A stretch of DNA of 64,000 nucleotides, taken from assembly GCF_902497875.1 (NCBI RefSeq), contig NZ_CABVHY010000012.1:62001-126000 (forward strand). The letters are read 5' to 3'. Shown piece by piece: positions 54,119-61,805 of the stretch. The DNA comes from Pseudomonas fluorescens (GTDB lineage Bacteria > Pseudomonadota > Gammaproteobacteria > Pseudomonadales > Pseudomonadaceae). The first letter of the stretch is position 1; each line of letters begins with the position of its first letter. The notes below the pieces were generated by a model. That model worked only from the letters and a program-made list of their open reading frames with translations, did no database searches and was not told where the DNA came from. Both the position numbers and the translations under genes were made by a program.

Positions 54119-56296
54119 ATGACTGAACACGTTCAAGTCGGTGGCCTGCAGGTCGCCAAAGTCCTGTTCGACTTCGTGAATAACGAAGCCATTCCCGGTA
54201 CCGGCCTCACCGCCGATAAGTTCTGGGGCGGAGCCGATAAGGTCATTCATGACCTGGTGCCGAAGAACAAAGCCCTACTCGCCAAACGCGACGACCTCCA
54301 GGCGCGAATCGATGCCTGGCACCAGTCTCGTGCCGATCAGGCGCATGACGCCGTGGCCTACAAAGCCTTTCTGCAAGACATCGGTTATCTGCTGCCAGAA
54401 GCGGCGGACTTCCAGGTAACGACGCAAAACGTCGACGACGAAATCGCCCGTATGGCCGGTCCACAGCTGGTCGTCCCGGTGATGAATGCCCGTTTCGCCC
54501 TCAACGCCTCGAACGCCCGTTGGGGCTCGCTGTATGACGCGTTGTACGGCACTGACGCCATCAGCGAAGCCGACGGCGCGGAAAAAGGCAAAGGCTACAA
54601 CAAGGTCCGTGGCGACAAGGTCATCGCCTTCGCCCGCGCCTTCCTCGACGAAGCGGTGCCATTGGCGGCCGGCTCCCACGTCGACTCCACCGGCTACAAG
54701 ATCGTTGACGGCAAACTGGTGGTCAGCCTCAAGGGCGGCAGCAATACTGGCCTGCGCAACGACGCACAGCTGATCGCCTTCCACGGCGACGCCGCTACGC
54801 CGACCGCGATCCTGCTGAAAAACAACGGTCTGCACTTCGAAATCCAGATCGACGCCAGCACTCCGGTCGGTCAGACCGACCCTGCTGGCATCAACGACCT
54901 GCTGATGGAAGCAGCGCTGACCACCATCATGGACTGCGAAGACTCGGTCGCCGCGGTCGATGCCGATGACAAGGTGGTGATCTACCGCAACTGGCTCGGC
55001 CTGATGAAGGGCGACCTGTCGGAAGAGGTGTCCAAGGGTGGCAAGACCTTCACCCGCACCATGAACGCCGACCGCCGCTACACCGCGCTCGACGGCAGCG
55101 AACTGAGCCTGCACGGCCGTTCCCTGTTGTTCGTGCGCAACGTTGGCCATTTGATGACCATCGACGCGATTCTCGACAAGGACGGCAACGAAGTTCCGGA
55201 AGGGATTCTCGACGGCCTGATCACCAGCCTCGCGGCGATTCACAGCCTCAACGGCAACAACTCGCGCAAAAACAGCCGCACCGGTTCGGTCTACATCGTT
55301 AAACCGAAAATGCACGGCCCTGAAGAAGCGGCGTTCACCAACGAGCTGTTCGGGCGCATCGAGGAAGTCCTCGAGTTGCCGCGCAACACCCTCAAAGTCG
55401 GTATCATGGACGAAGAGCGGCGTACCACGGTCAACCTCAAGGCCTGCATCAAGGCGGCCAGCGAGCGCGTGGTGTTCATCAACACCGGCTTCCTCGATCG
55501 TACTGGCGATGAAATCCACACCTCCATGGAAGCTGGCGCGATGGTGCGCAAAGCGGCCATGAAGGCGGAGAAATGGATTGCCGCCTATGAGGACTGGAAC
55601 GTCGATATCGGCCTGAGCACCGGCCTGCAAGGTCGCGCCCAGATCGGTAAAGGCATGTGGGCCATGCCCGACCTGATGGCCGCGATGCTCGAGCAGAAAA
55701 TCGCTCACCCGCTGGCTGGCGCCAACACTGCCTGGGTCCCTTCGCCAACCGCTGCCGCACTGCATGCGCTGCACTACCACAAGGTCGACGTATTCGCCCG
55801 TCAGGCCGAACTGGCCAAGCGTGGTCGCGCGTCGGTCGACGATATCCTGACCATCCCGTTGGCGAGCAACACCCACTGGTCAGCCGAAGAAATCCAGAAC
55901 GAACTGGACAACAACGCCCAGGGCATCCTCGGTTACGTGGTGCGCTGGATCGACCAGGGCGTGGGCTGTTCGAAGGTACCGGACATCAACGACGTCGGCC
56001 TGATGGAAGACCGTGCCACGCTGCGTATTTCCAGCCAGCACATCGCCAACTGGTTGCGTCACGGCATCGTCAATGAAGCCCAAGTGCTGGAAAGCCTCAA
56101 GCGCATGGCACCCGTGGTCGACCGGCAGAACGCCAACGACCCGCTATACCGTCCGCTGGCCCCTGACTTCGACAGCAACATCGCCTTCCAGGCAGCTGTC
56201 GAACTGGTGGTCGAAGGCACCAAACAGCCGAACGGTTACACCGAGCCGGTTCTGCACCGTCGCCGTCGCGAGTTCAAGGCCAGGAACGGTCTGTGA
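54119..56296 (+). CDS. glcB: Malate synthase G
   Basis: 725 residues, the standard length of the monomeric G form. Condenses glyoxylate and acetyl-CoA to malate. Motifs: [18 protein letters not shown] (Mg and catalytic region), [30 protein letters not shown], and [30 protein letters not shown] at 54119 (MTEHVQVG) is preceded by GAGGCAAGC; an ATG four codons earlier lacks family support. A terminator follows. Confidence 0.96.
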   Translation: MTEHVQVGGLQVAKVLFDFVNNEAIPGTGLTADKFWGGADKVIHDLVPKNKALLAKRDDLQARIDAWHQSRADQAHDAVAYKAFLQDIGYLLPEAADFQVTTQNVDDEIARMAGPQLVVPVMNARFALNASNARWGSLYDALYGTDAISEADGAEKGKGYNKVRGDKVIAFARAFLDEAVPLAAGSHVDSTGYKIVDGKLVVSLKGGSNTGLRNDAQLIAFHGDAATPTAILLKNNGLHFEIQIDASTPVGQTDPAGINDLLMEAALTTIMDCEDSVAAVDADDKVVIYRNWLGLMKGDLSEEVSKGGKTFTRTMNADRRYTALDGSELSLHGRSLLFVRNVGHLMTIDAILDKDGNEVPEGILDGLITSLAAIHSLNGNNSRKNSRTGSVYIVKPKMHGPEEAAFTNELFGRIEEVLELPRNTLKVGIMDEERRTTVNLKACIKAASERVVFINTGFLDRTGDEIHTSMEAGAMVRKAAMKAEKWIAAYEDWNVDIGLSTGLQGRAQIGKGMWAMPDLMAAMLEQKIAHPLAGANTAWVPSPTAAALHALHYHKVDVFARQAELAKRGRASVDDILTIPLASNTHWSAEEIQNELDNNAQGILGYVVRWIDQGVGCSKVPDINDVGLMEDRATLRISSQHIANWLRHGIVNEAQVLESLKRMAPVVDRQNANDPLYRPLAPDFDSNIAFQAAVELVVEGTKQPNGYTEPVLHRRRREFKARNGL

Positions 56297-56319
56297 AATA
56301 AGCGTTAGCGATAGATAAC

Positions 56320-56352
56320 AAAAAGCCCTGATCGGCAACGGTCAGGGCTTTT
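56320..56352 (+). terminator. glcB terminator
   Basis: AGCCCTGA - loop - TCAGGGCT followed by TTTTTT. Confidence 0.92.
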
Positions 56353-56412
56353 TTTGTATCCGCGGGAAGCAAGATCAAAAGATCGCAGCTTATCGGCAGC
56401 GCCTGCAGGAAC

Positions 56413-56859
56413 CTACGGCGCCACACCCAACTCATGCTTCACCAACGCCAACAACTTGCCGGTATCAATCGGTTTGAGCAGGAAGTCCACCACGTTTAAA
56501 TGCATGGCGGCGATGGCGTCACGGACATCTGCGTCCCCGGAAATAATGATAATCGGCAGCGCCGCGCGCTCCGACTCGCGCACCTGACGTATCAGATCCA
56601 GACCATCGCAGGGTGCCATGCGCAGATCCGTGATGAGCAGGCCAATCGATTTATTCGAGTTCAACAGTTCCAGCGCCGCTTTGCCATTGGCAGCAGTCAT
56701 GCAGCGAATACCATCCAGGCCAAGGATCTCCGACAACAACTCCCGTGCGTCCCGATCATCATCGGCGATCAACACGCGCTGCGGCGGCAAATCCGGCTCC
56801 AGCATGACGGCGCTGAGCGCCTCGCGCTCGGCATCACTCAAGATATCGTGGTCGGACAT
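56413..56859 (-). CDS. Single-domain response regulator
   Basis: 148 residues: a 25-residue acidic lead and one receiver domain, no output domain. Asp34-Asp35 metal pair in LIADDDRD, phosphorylated Asp78 in LLITDLRM, the switch Ser in IIIISGDAD, and the lysine in VDFLLKPID. It probably acts by protein contact or as a phosphate relay. It is divergent from the DUF294 gene at 57110. No kinase gene is adjacent. Confidence 0.9.
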   Translation of the reverse strand: MSDHDILSDAEREALSAVMLEPDLPPQRVLIADDDRDARELLSEILGLDGIRCMTAANGKAALELLNSNKSIGLLITDLRMAPCDGLDLIRQVRESERAALPIIIISGDADVRDAIAAMHLNVVDFLLKPIDTGKLLALVKHELGVAP

Positions 56860-57109
56860 ACGGTTCTCTGCGTTTTCAAATCAATCCCTTGGCAAATGCT
56901 CAGACATCACCAAACAGACCTTCAATGTGCACTTCGTCGGATAACTCCAAATAGAGCTTATGACAGTTTTTGCCTGGGCTCTGTAGGGCTTATCCGAAAC
57001 TTCGATTTAACTTGCTGGCTACCTAGACTTACGTCCAATGGGCACCCGGGCCAGAGGGGTTGAGGATGACTGATGACTCAACCACAACAATTCAAAAAAA
57101 ACTGCGGTA

Positions 57110-59050
57110 ATGGTTATGAATAAAGAGGATGCCTTCACCCAGGCAGGGAAAACCGCGGTGTTGCAGAACATCCACGGCACCATGCAGTTCCTGCAACGGT
57201 TCCCGCCCTTCAATCAGATGGAAAACGCTCACCTGGCCTACCTGGTCGAGCAATGCCAACTGCGCTTCTACGCACCGGGCGACAGCATCATCAAGCCCGC
57301 TGACGGCACGGTTGAGCACTTCTATATCGTCAAGCAAGGGCGAGTCGTCGGCGAGCGCCCGCATACCGCCAAGGGCGGCACCGAAACCACCTTTGACATC
57401 GCCACGGGCGAGTGTTTCCCGCTTGCCGCACTGCTCGGCGAACGCGCAACCCGCACCGAACACCTGGCGGCCGACGACACGTTTTGCCTGCAATTGAACA
57501 AGCTGGCCTTTATCAAGCTGTTCGCGCTGTCCAGCCCGTTCCGCGACTTTGCCCTGCGCGGGGTCAGCAGCCTGCTCGATCAAGTCAACCAGCAGGTTCA
57601 GCAAAAAGCCGTGGAAACCCTCGGCACCCAGTATTCGCTCAATACCCGTCTGGGTGAATTGGCCATGCGCCATCCGGTGTCCTGCAGCCCGACGACACCG
57701 CTGCGTGAAGCCGTGACCCTGATGCACGAGCAACAGGTCGGCAGCATTGTGGTGGTCGACGAGCACAAGGCCCCGGTCGGCATTTTCACCCTGCGCGACC
57801 TGCGCCAGGTAGTCGCCGATGGCACCGGTGATTTCAACCAGGGCATCGAACGGCATATGACCCAGGCGCCGTTTTCCCTGACGCCGGATCACAGCGCGTT
57901 CGATGCGGCGATTGCCATGACCGAACGGCATATCGCCCATGTCTGCCTGGTCAAGGATCATCGCCTGTGCGGCGTGGTCTCGGAGCGCGATCTGTTTTCC
58001 CTGCAACGGGTCGACCTGGTGCACCTGGCGCGGACCATCCGCAACGCACCTCGGGTGGACCACCTGGTGGCGATTCGCGGCGAAATTGGCCAACTGGTGG
58101 AGCGCATGCTCGCCCATGGCGCGTCCTCGACCCAGATTACTCACATCATCACCCTGCTCAACGACCATACCGTGTGCCGGGTCATCGAACTGACCCTGGC
58201 CGAGAAAGGCGATCCCGGCGTACCCTTCAGCTGGCTGTGTTTCGGCAGCGAAGGTCGTCGCGAGCAGACCCTGCATACCGATCAGGATAACGGCATCCTC
58301 TTCGAGGCCAGAGACGCCGCCCACGCTGCCGAGATCCGTGGCAAGTTGCTGCCGTTGGCGCAGCAGATCAATCAAAGCCTGGCGCTCTGCGGTTTCACCC
58401 TGTGCAAGGGCAACATCATGGCCGGCAACCCCGAGCTGTGCCTGTCCCGCGCCGAATGGGCCCGACGTTTCGCGGCGTTTATTCGTGAAGCGACGCCGGA
58501 GAACCTGCTGAGTTCGACCATCTATTTCGACTTGAGAGTGGTCTGGGGCGATGAACAAGGCTGTGAGCAATTACGCCACGAGATTCTCGACCAGGTCGCC
58601 GACAACCGCCTGTTCCAGCGCATGATGGCCGAGAACGCCTTGCGCCAGCGTCCGCCGGTGGGGCGCTTCCGCGACTTTGTATTGACCCGCAAAGGTAACG
58701 AGAAAGCCACCCTGGACCTGAAAGTGCAGGGCCTCACCCCCTTCGTCGACGGCGCCCGACTACTGGCCCTGGCCAATGGCATCGAAGCCAATAATACGCT
58801 GGAGCGCTTGCAGCAACTGGTGGCCCGGGAAGTCATCGAACGGCTGGACGGTGCTGCGTACGAGGAGGCCTACCACTTCATTCAGCAGACCCGCATGCAG
58901 CAGCATCAACTGCAAACCCGCGAGAACCTGCCCTACTCCAACCGGGTCGACCCTGACAGCCTCAATCACCTGGATCGGCGAATCCTCCGTGAATCCCTGC
59001 GCCAGGCCCAGCGATTGCAAAGCAGCCTGGCCCTGCGGTATCAGCTATGA
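57110..59050 (+). CDS. DUF294 nucleotidyltransferase with cNMP-binding and CBS domains
   Basis: 646 residues. Domain order: cyclic-nucleotide-binding-like domain (about 20-130, LRFYAPGDSIIKPADGTVEHFYIVKQGRV), two CBS domains (about 165-290, VSCSPTTPLREAVTLMHEQQVGSIVVVD), a GlnE/GlnD-like nucleotidyltransferase (FGSEGRREQTLHTDQDNGILFE, with the GS and DxD-type residues) and a C-terminal DUF294_C helical part. It may sense a nucleotide and modify a protein, but no substrate is known. It overlaps the exonuclease gene by four bases. Confidence 0.88.
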   Translation: MVMNKEDAFTQAGKTAVLQNIHGTMQFLQRFPPFNQMENAHLAYLVEQCQLRFYAPGDSIIKPADGTVEHFYIVKQGRVVGERPHTAKGGTETTFDIATGECFPLAALLGERATRTEHLAADDTFCLQLNKLAFIKLFALSSPFRDFALRGVSSLLDQVNQQVQQKAVETLGTQYSLNTRLGELAMRHPVSCSPTTPLREAVTLMHEQQVGSIVVVDEHKAPVGIFTLRDLRQVVADGTGDFNQGIERHMTQAPFSLTPDHSAFDAAIAMTERHIAHVCLVKDHRLCGVVSERDLFSLQRVDLVHLARTIRNAPRVDHLVAIRGEIGQLVERMLAHGASSTQITHIITLLNDHTVCRVIELTLAEKGDPGVPFSWLCFGSEGRREQTLHTDQDNGILFEARDAAHAAEIRGKLLPLAQQINQSLALCGFTLCKGNIMAGNPELCLSRAEWARRFAAFIREATPENLLSSTIYFDLRVVWGDEQGCEQLRHEILDQVADNRLFQRMMAENALRQRPPVGRFRDFVLTRKGNEKATLDLKVQGLTPFVDGARLLALANGIEANNTLERLQQLVAREVIERLDGAAYEEAYHFIQQTRMQQHQLQTRENLPYSNRVDPDSLNHLDRRILRESLRQAQRLQSSLALRYQL

Positions 59051-59754
59051 GTCTGTTCTCCTGGCTAAGGCCCGACGGCCCGAAACTGACGCTCGAGCAG
59101 CAACAGCGACTGGAGCACTTGATAGCCGCCCCGGAACTGAGCGAATGCAGCCTGCGCGAGCAACGCTGGGTGGTCTTGGATCTGGAAACCACCGGGCTTA
59201 ACCTGAACAAGGACGTGGTGCTGTCCATCGGCGCGGTGGTGATCGAAGACGGGGCGATCGACTTCAGCCAACAATTCGAACAAACCTTGCAGCGCGAAGA
59301 TCACAAGCTCAGCCCCGCGGTATTGATCCACGGCCTGGGCCCCAGCGCGATTGCCGCCGGGAGCGATCCGGCCGAAGCCTTGCTGGACTTCATGGAGTTC
59401 GTCGGCGACAGCCCGTTGCTGGCCTTTCATGCACCGTTCGATCAGCACATGCTTGGGCGGGCCTTGAAAGACAGCCTGGGTTATCGCTTGCAGCACACGT
59501 TTCTCGATGTCGCAGACATGGCGCCGTTGCTCTGCCCCCGAGCGCACGTCAGCAAAGCCGGGCTGGATCAATGGATCGACTATTTCAATCTGCAGGTTGG
59601 CGAACGCCACCACGCCAGCGCCGATGCGCTGGCCACAGCAGAGCTGGCCCTGATCCTGTTCAGCCGGGCGCGACAGCAGCAAATTCATAGCCCGCTGAAC
59701 CTGCAACAACGGCTGAACCAGTGGAAGCGTCGCAAGCAGGCGCATTCGTTCTAG
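59047..59754 (+). CDS. DnaQ-like 3'-5' exonuclease
   Basis: 235 residues. DEDD-type exonuclease fold: VVLDLETTGLNLNKD (ExoI, Asp-Glu), HAPFDQHMLGRAL (ExoII), and HHASADALATAELALIL (ExoIII with His and Asp). It resembles the epsilon proofreading subunit of DNA polymerase III but is a stand-alone paralogue. ATGA overlap with the DUF294 gene indicates joint function, a pairing also common in other Pseudomonas. Confidence 0.9.
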   Translation: MSLFSWLRPDGPKLTLEQQQRLEHLIAAPELSECSLREQRWVVLDLETTGLNLNKDVVLSIGAVVIEDGAIDFSQQFEQTLQREDHKLSPAVLIHGLGPSAIAAGSDPAEALLDFMEFVGDSPLLAFHAPFDQHMLGRALKDSLGYRLQHTFLDVADMAPLLCPRAHVSKAGLDQWIDYFNLQVGERHHASADALATAELALILFSRARQQQIHSPLNLQQRLNQWKRRKQAHSF

Positions 59755-59771
59755 AGTGCGACGCGATTTCC

Positions 59772-59910
59772 CGTAGCAGCTGGCGAAGCCTGCGTTCGGC
59801 CGCGAAGCGGTCGTAAATGGCTTGACGCGGTTTGCCTGGAAAACCGCGGTATCTGAATTGCGACCGCTACGCGGCCGAACGCAGCCTCGCAGGCTCGGCA
59901 GCTGCTACGG
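59772..59910. repeat. REP pair, 'GTAGCAGCTGGCGAAGCC' family
   Basis: Arms CGTAGCAGCTGGCGAAGCCT and CCTCGCAGGCTCGGCAGCTG, then CTACG; GGCCGCGAAGCGGTCG inside. Confidence 0.82.
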
Positions 59911-59977
59911 GAGACATCGCCAGTCTCAGGATCCCGACCAGCGCCAATTGCTTACATCTCCCGCCTCTGACACAATC

Positions 59978-59996
59978 GCGAATAATTCTCGTTAGT
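59978..59996. promoter_or_regulatory. Putative Fur box upstream of the fecI-type gene
   Basis: GCGAATAATTCTCGTTAGT reads on the other strand as ACTAACGAGAATTATTCGC, close to the Fur consensus built of GATAAT hexamers (AATNATTCTC-type core). It lies 20 bases before the sigma factor start, as expected for an iron-repressed surface-signalling operon. Confidence 0.65.
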
Positions 59997-60015
59997 TTAA
60001 ACTTCTCGATTGGTG

Positions 60016-60540
60016 ATGTTCGTGTCGTCAGCCCAAAGTCCTCACAGTGAGCTTGTCGGCGCGTTGTATCGCGACCATCGCGGCTGGCTGCTGGCTTGGC
60101 TGCGGCGCAATGTAGCCTGTCCGCAACGGGCCGAAGACCTGAGCCAGGACACCTTCGTCCGCCTGTTGGGCCGCGATGAACTGAAAACCCCGCGCGAACC
60201 GCGGGCGTTTCTGGTGGCCATCGCCAAAGGCCTGCTGTTCGACTACTTCCGCCGCGCCGCACTGGAACAGGCCTACCTCACCGAACTGATGCTGATCCCG
60301 GTGGGCGAACAACCCTCAGTGGAAGAACAGCAACTGATTCTCGAAGACCTCAAGGCCATCGACCGCCTGCTTGGCCAACTCTCGAGCAAGGCACGCGCGG
60401 CCTTCCTTTTTAACCGTATCGATGGTCTGGGCCATGCTGAAATCGCCGAGCGTCTCGGGGTGTCCGTGCCTCGAGTGCGGCAGTATCTGGCCCAAGGCAT
60501 TCGTCAGTGCTACATCGCCCTGTACGGTGAGCCGGCATGA
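60016..60540 (+). CDS. FecI family ECF sigma factor
   Basis: 174 residues from the ATG at 60016. Region 2 is visible as ALYRDHRGWLLAWLRRNVACPQRAEDLSQDTFVRLL and region 4 as LSSKARAAFLFNRIDGLGHAEIAERLGVSVPRVRQYL. It directs transcription of the receptor gene downstream when the matching siderophore binds. The start is not certain: GTG codons at 60013 and 60022 are in frame. Its stop overlaps the fecR start by four bases. Confidence 0.9.
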   Translation: MFVSSAQSPHSELVGALYRDHRGWLLAWLRRNVACPQRAEDLSQDTFVRLLGRDELKTPREPRAFLVAIAKGLLFDYFRRAALEQAYLTELMLIPVGEQPSVEEQQLILEDLKAIDRLLGQLSSKARAAFLFNRIDGLGHAEIAERLGVSVPRVRQYLAQGIRQCYIALYGEPA

Positions 60541-61517
60541 ACCAGGTCAACTCCAAACCGGTCTCGGCGCGGGTCCTGGATGCCGCCATCGCCTGGCAAC
60601 TGTCGCTGGACTCCGGCAACGGCAGCGCCATAGAGCGCGAAGAATTCGCCAAATGGCACGCCGCCACCGAGGAGCATGCTCGCGCCTGGCGGCAGCTGGG
60701 CATGCTCGATCAACGCTTCAGTGTCGCCAGCGGCCCGGCCCGCTCGGCCTTGTTGCAATCGCGGGAAAGCATTCGGCGCAGGGTCCGCAAGCTCGGTAGC
60801 GGGCTGGCCAGTGTGATGCTGGTCTGCGGTCTGACGCTGTTCGCCGGTGAACGTTATCTGCCGCTCGATTACTGGCTGGCCGACCAACGCACCGCCACCG
60901 GCGAGCAACGCACCCTGCGACTGGCCGACGGCACGCAGATCAACCTCAACACCCACAGCGCGCTGGATGTGCGTTTTGATGAGAAGCAGCGGCGAATCGT
61001 ACTGCTGGAAGGTGAAATTCTCATTGAAACCGGCCACAACGATGCCCGGCCGTTTATCGTCGAAACCCGCGAAGGCAAGATGCGCGCGCTGGGTACGCGG
61101 TTCCTGGTCAAGCTCGAAGAGCAAGGAACGCGGCTGAGCGTGTTGCAATCGGCCGTGGCCGCACATCCGCAATCGAGTGTTGACGAACAGATTCTGCGTG
61201 AAGGCCAACAAGTGCTGATGCGTCGGGACGGCCTTGGTCCACTGCTGGCGCTGAACCCGGGAGCCGACGCCTGGACCCGCGGCATGCTGGTGGTGGATAA
61301 CGCCCGGTTGGCGGATCTGGTCAACGAACTCGGGCGTTATCGGCGTGGCCATCTGGGGGTCGCGCCGCAAGTGGCGGACCTGCGAATCACCGGCAGCTTC
61401 CCGCTGCACGACACCGACCTGGCGCTGACCGCCCTGCTGCCGACCCTGCCGGTGCAGATCGCACAGCACACGCCGTGGTGGGTGACGGTGGTGGCGAAGG
61501 CTGAGACCAAACCCTGA
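60537..61517 (+). CDS. FecR family anti-sigma factor
   Basis: 326 residues. Cytoplasmic N-terminal DUF4880 part (ARVLDAAIAWQLSLDSGNG...WHAATEEHARAWRQL), one membrane helix (GSGLASVMLVCGLTLFAG, about 95-112) and the periplasmic FecR domain (RTLRLADGTQINLNTHSALDVRF; ETREGKMRALGTRFLVK), ending in an STN-like segment. It holds the sigma factor and relays the signal from the receptor. Confidence 0.93.
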   Translation: MNQVNSKPVSARVLDAAIAWQLSLDSGNGSAIEREEFAKWHAATEEHARAWRQLGMLDQRFSVASGPARSALLQSRESIRRRVRKLGSGLASVMLVCGLTLFAGERYLPLDYWLADQRTATGEQRTLRLADGTQINLNTHSALDVRFDEKQRRIVLLEGEILIETGHNDARPFIVETREGKMRALGTRFLVKLEEQGTRLSVLQSAVAAHPQSSVDEQILREGQQVLMRRDGLGPLLALNPGADAWTRGMLVVDNARLADLVNELGRYRRGHLGVAPQVADLRITGSFPLHDTDLALTALLPTLPVQIAQHTPWWVTVVAKAETKP

Positions 61518-61537
61518 TTCTGAACGCAGATCCCCTT

Positions 61538-61671
61538 GTGGCGAGGGAGCTTGCTCCCGCTCGGCTGCGAAGCAGTCGTAAAGCCTGCCAACGCGATTTA
61601 CCTGATAAAACGAGGTGGCTGGTTTTGGGTCCGCTTCGCGGACCAGCGGGAGCAAGCTCCCTCGCCACAGG
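61538..61671. repeat. REP pair between fecR and the receptor gene
   Basis: Arms TGTGGCGAGGGAGCTTGCTC and GAGCAAGCTCCCTCGCCACA, inverted: the 'GTGGCGAGGGGGC' family with paired G-to-A and C-to-T changes that preserve the stem. The following ~130 bases up to 61805 should hold the FecI-type promoter of the receptor gene; no box was identified with confidence. Confidence 0.85.
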
Positions 61672-61805
61672 GGAGTGATCCACACTCCGCCAAGATGTAC
61701 CCTCCCACTTTCTGAATCTAAATTATTTTCAATCAGCCCTATCACTTTTTGAATCTCGTCCGGCACATAGGCAATTGAGAAATATTTCCATTCAGGAGCC
61801 GCTGT

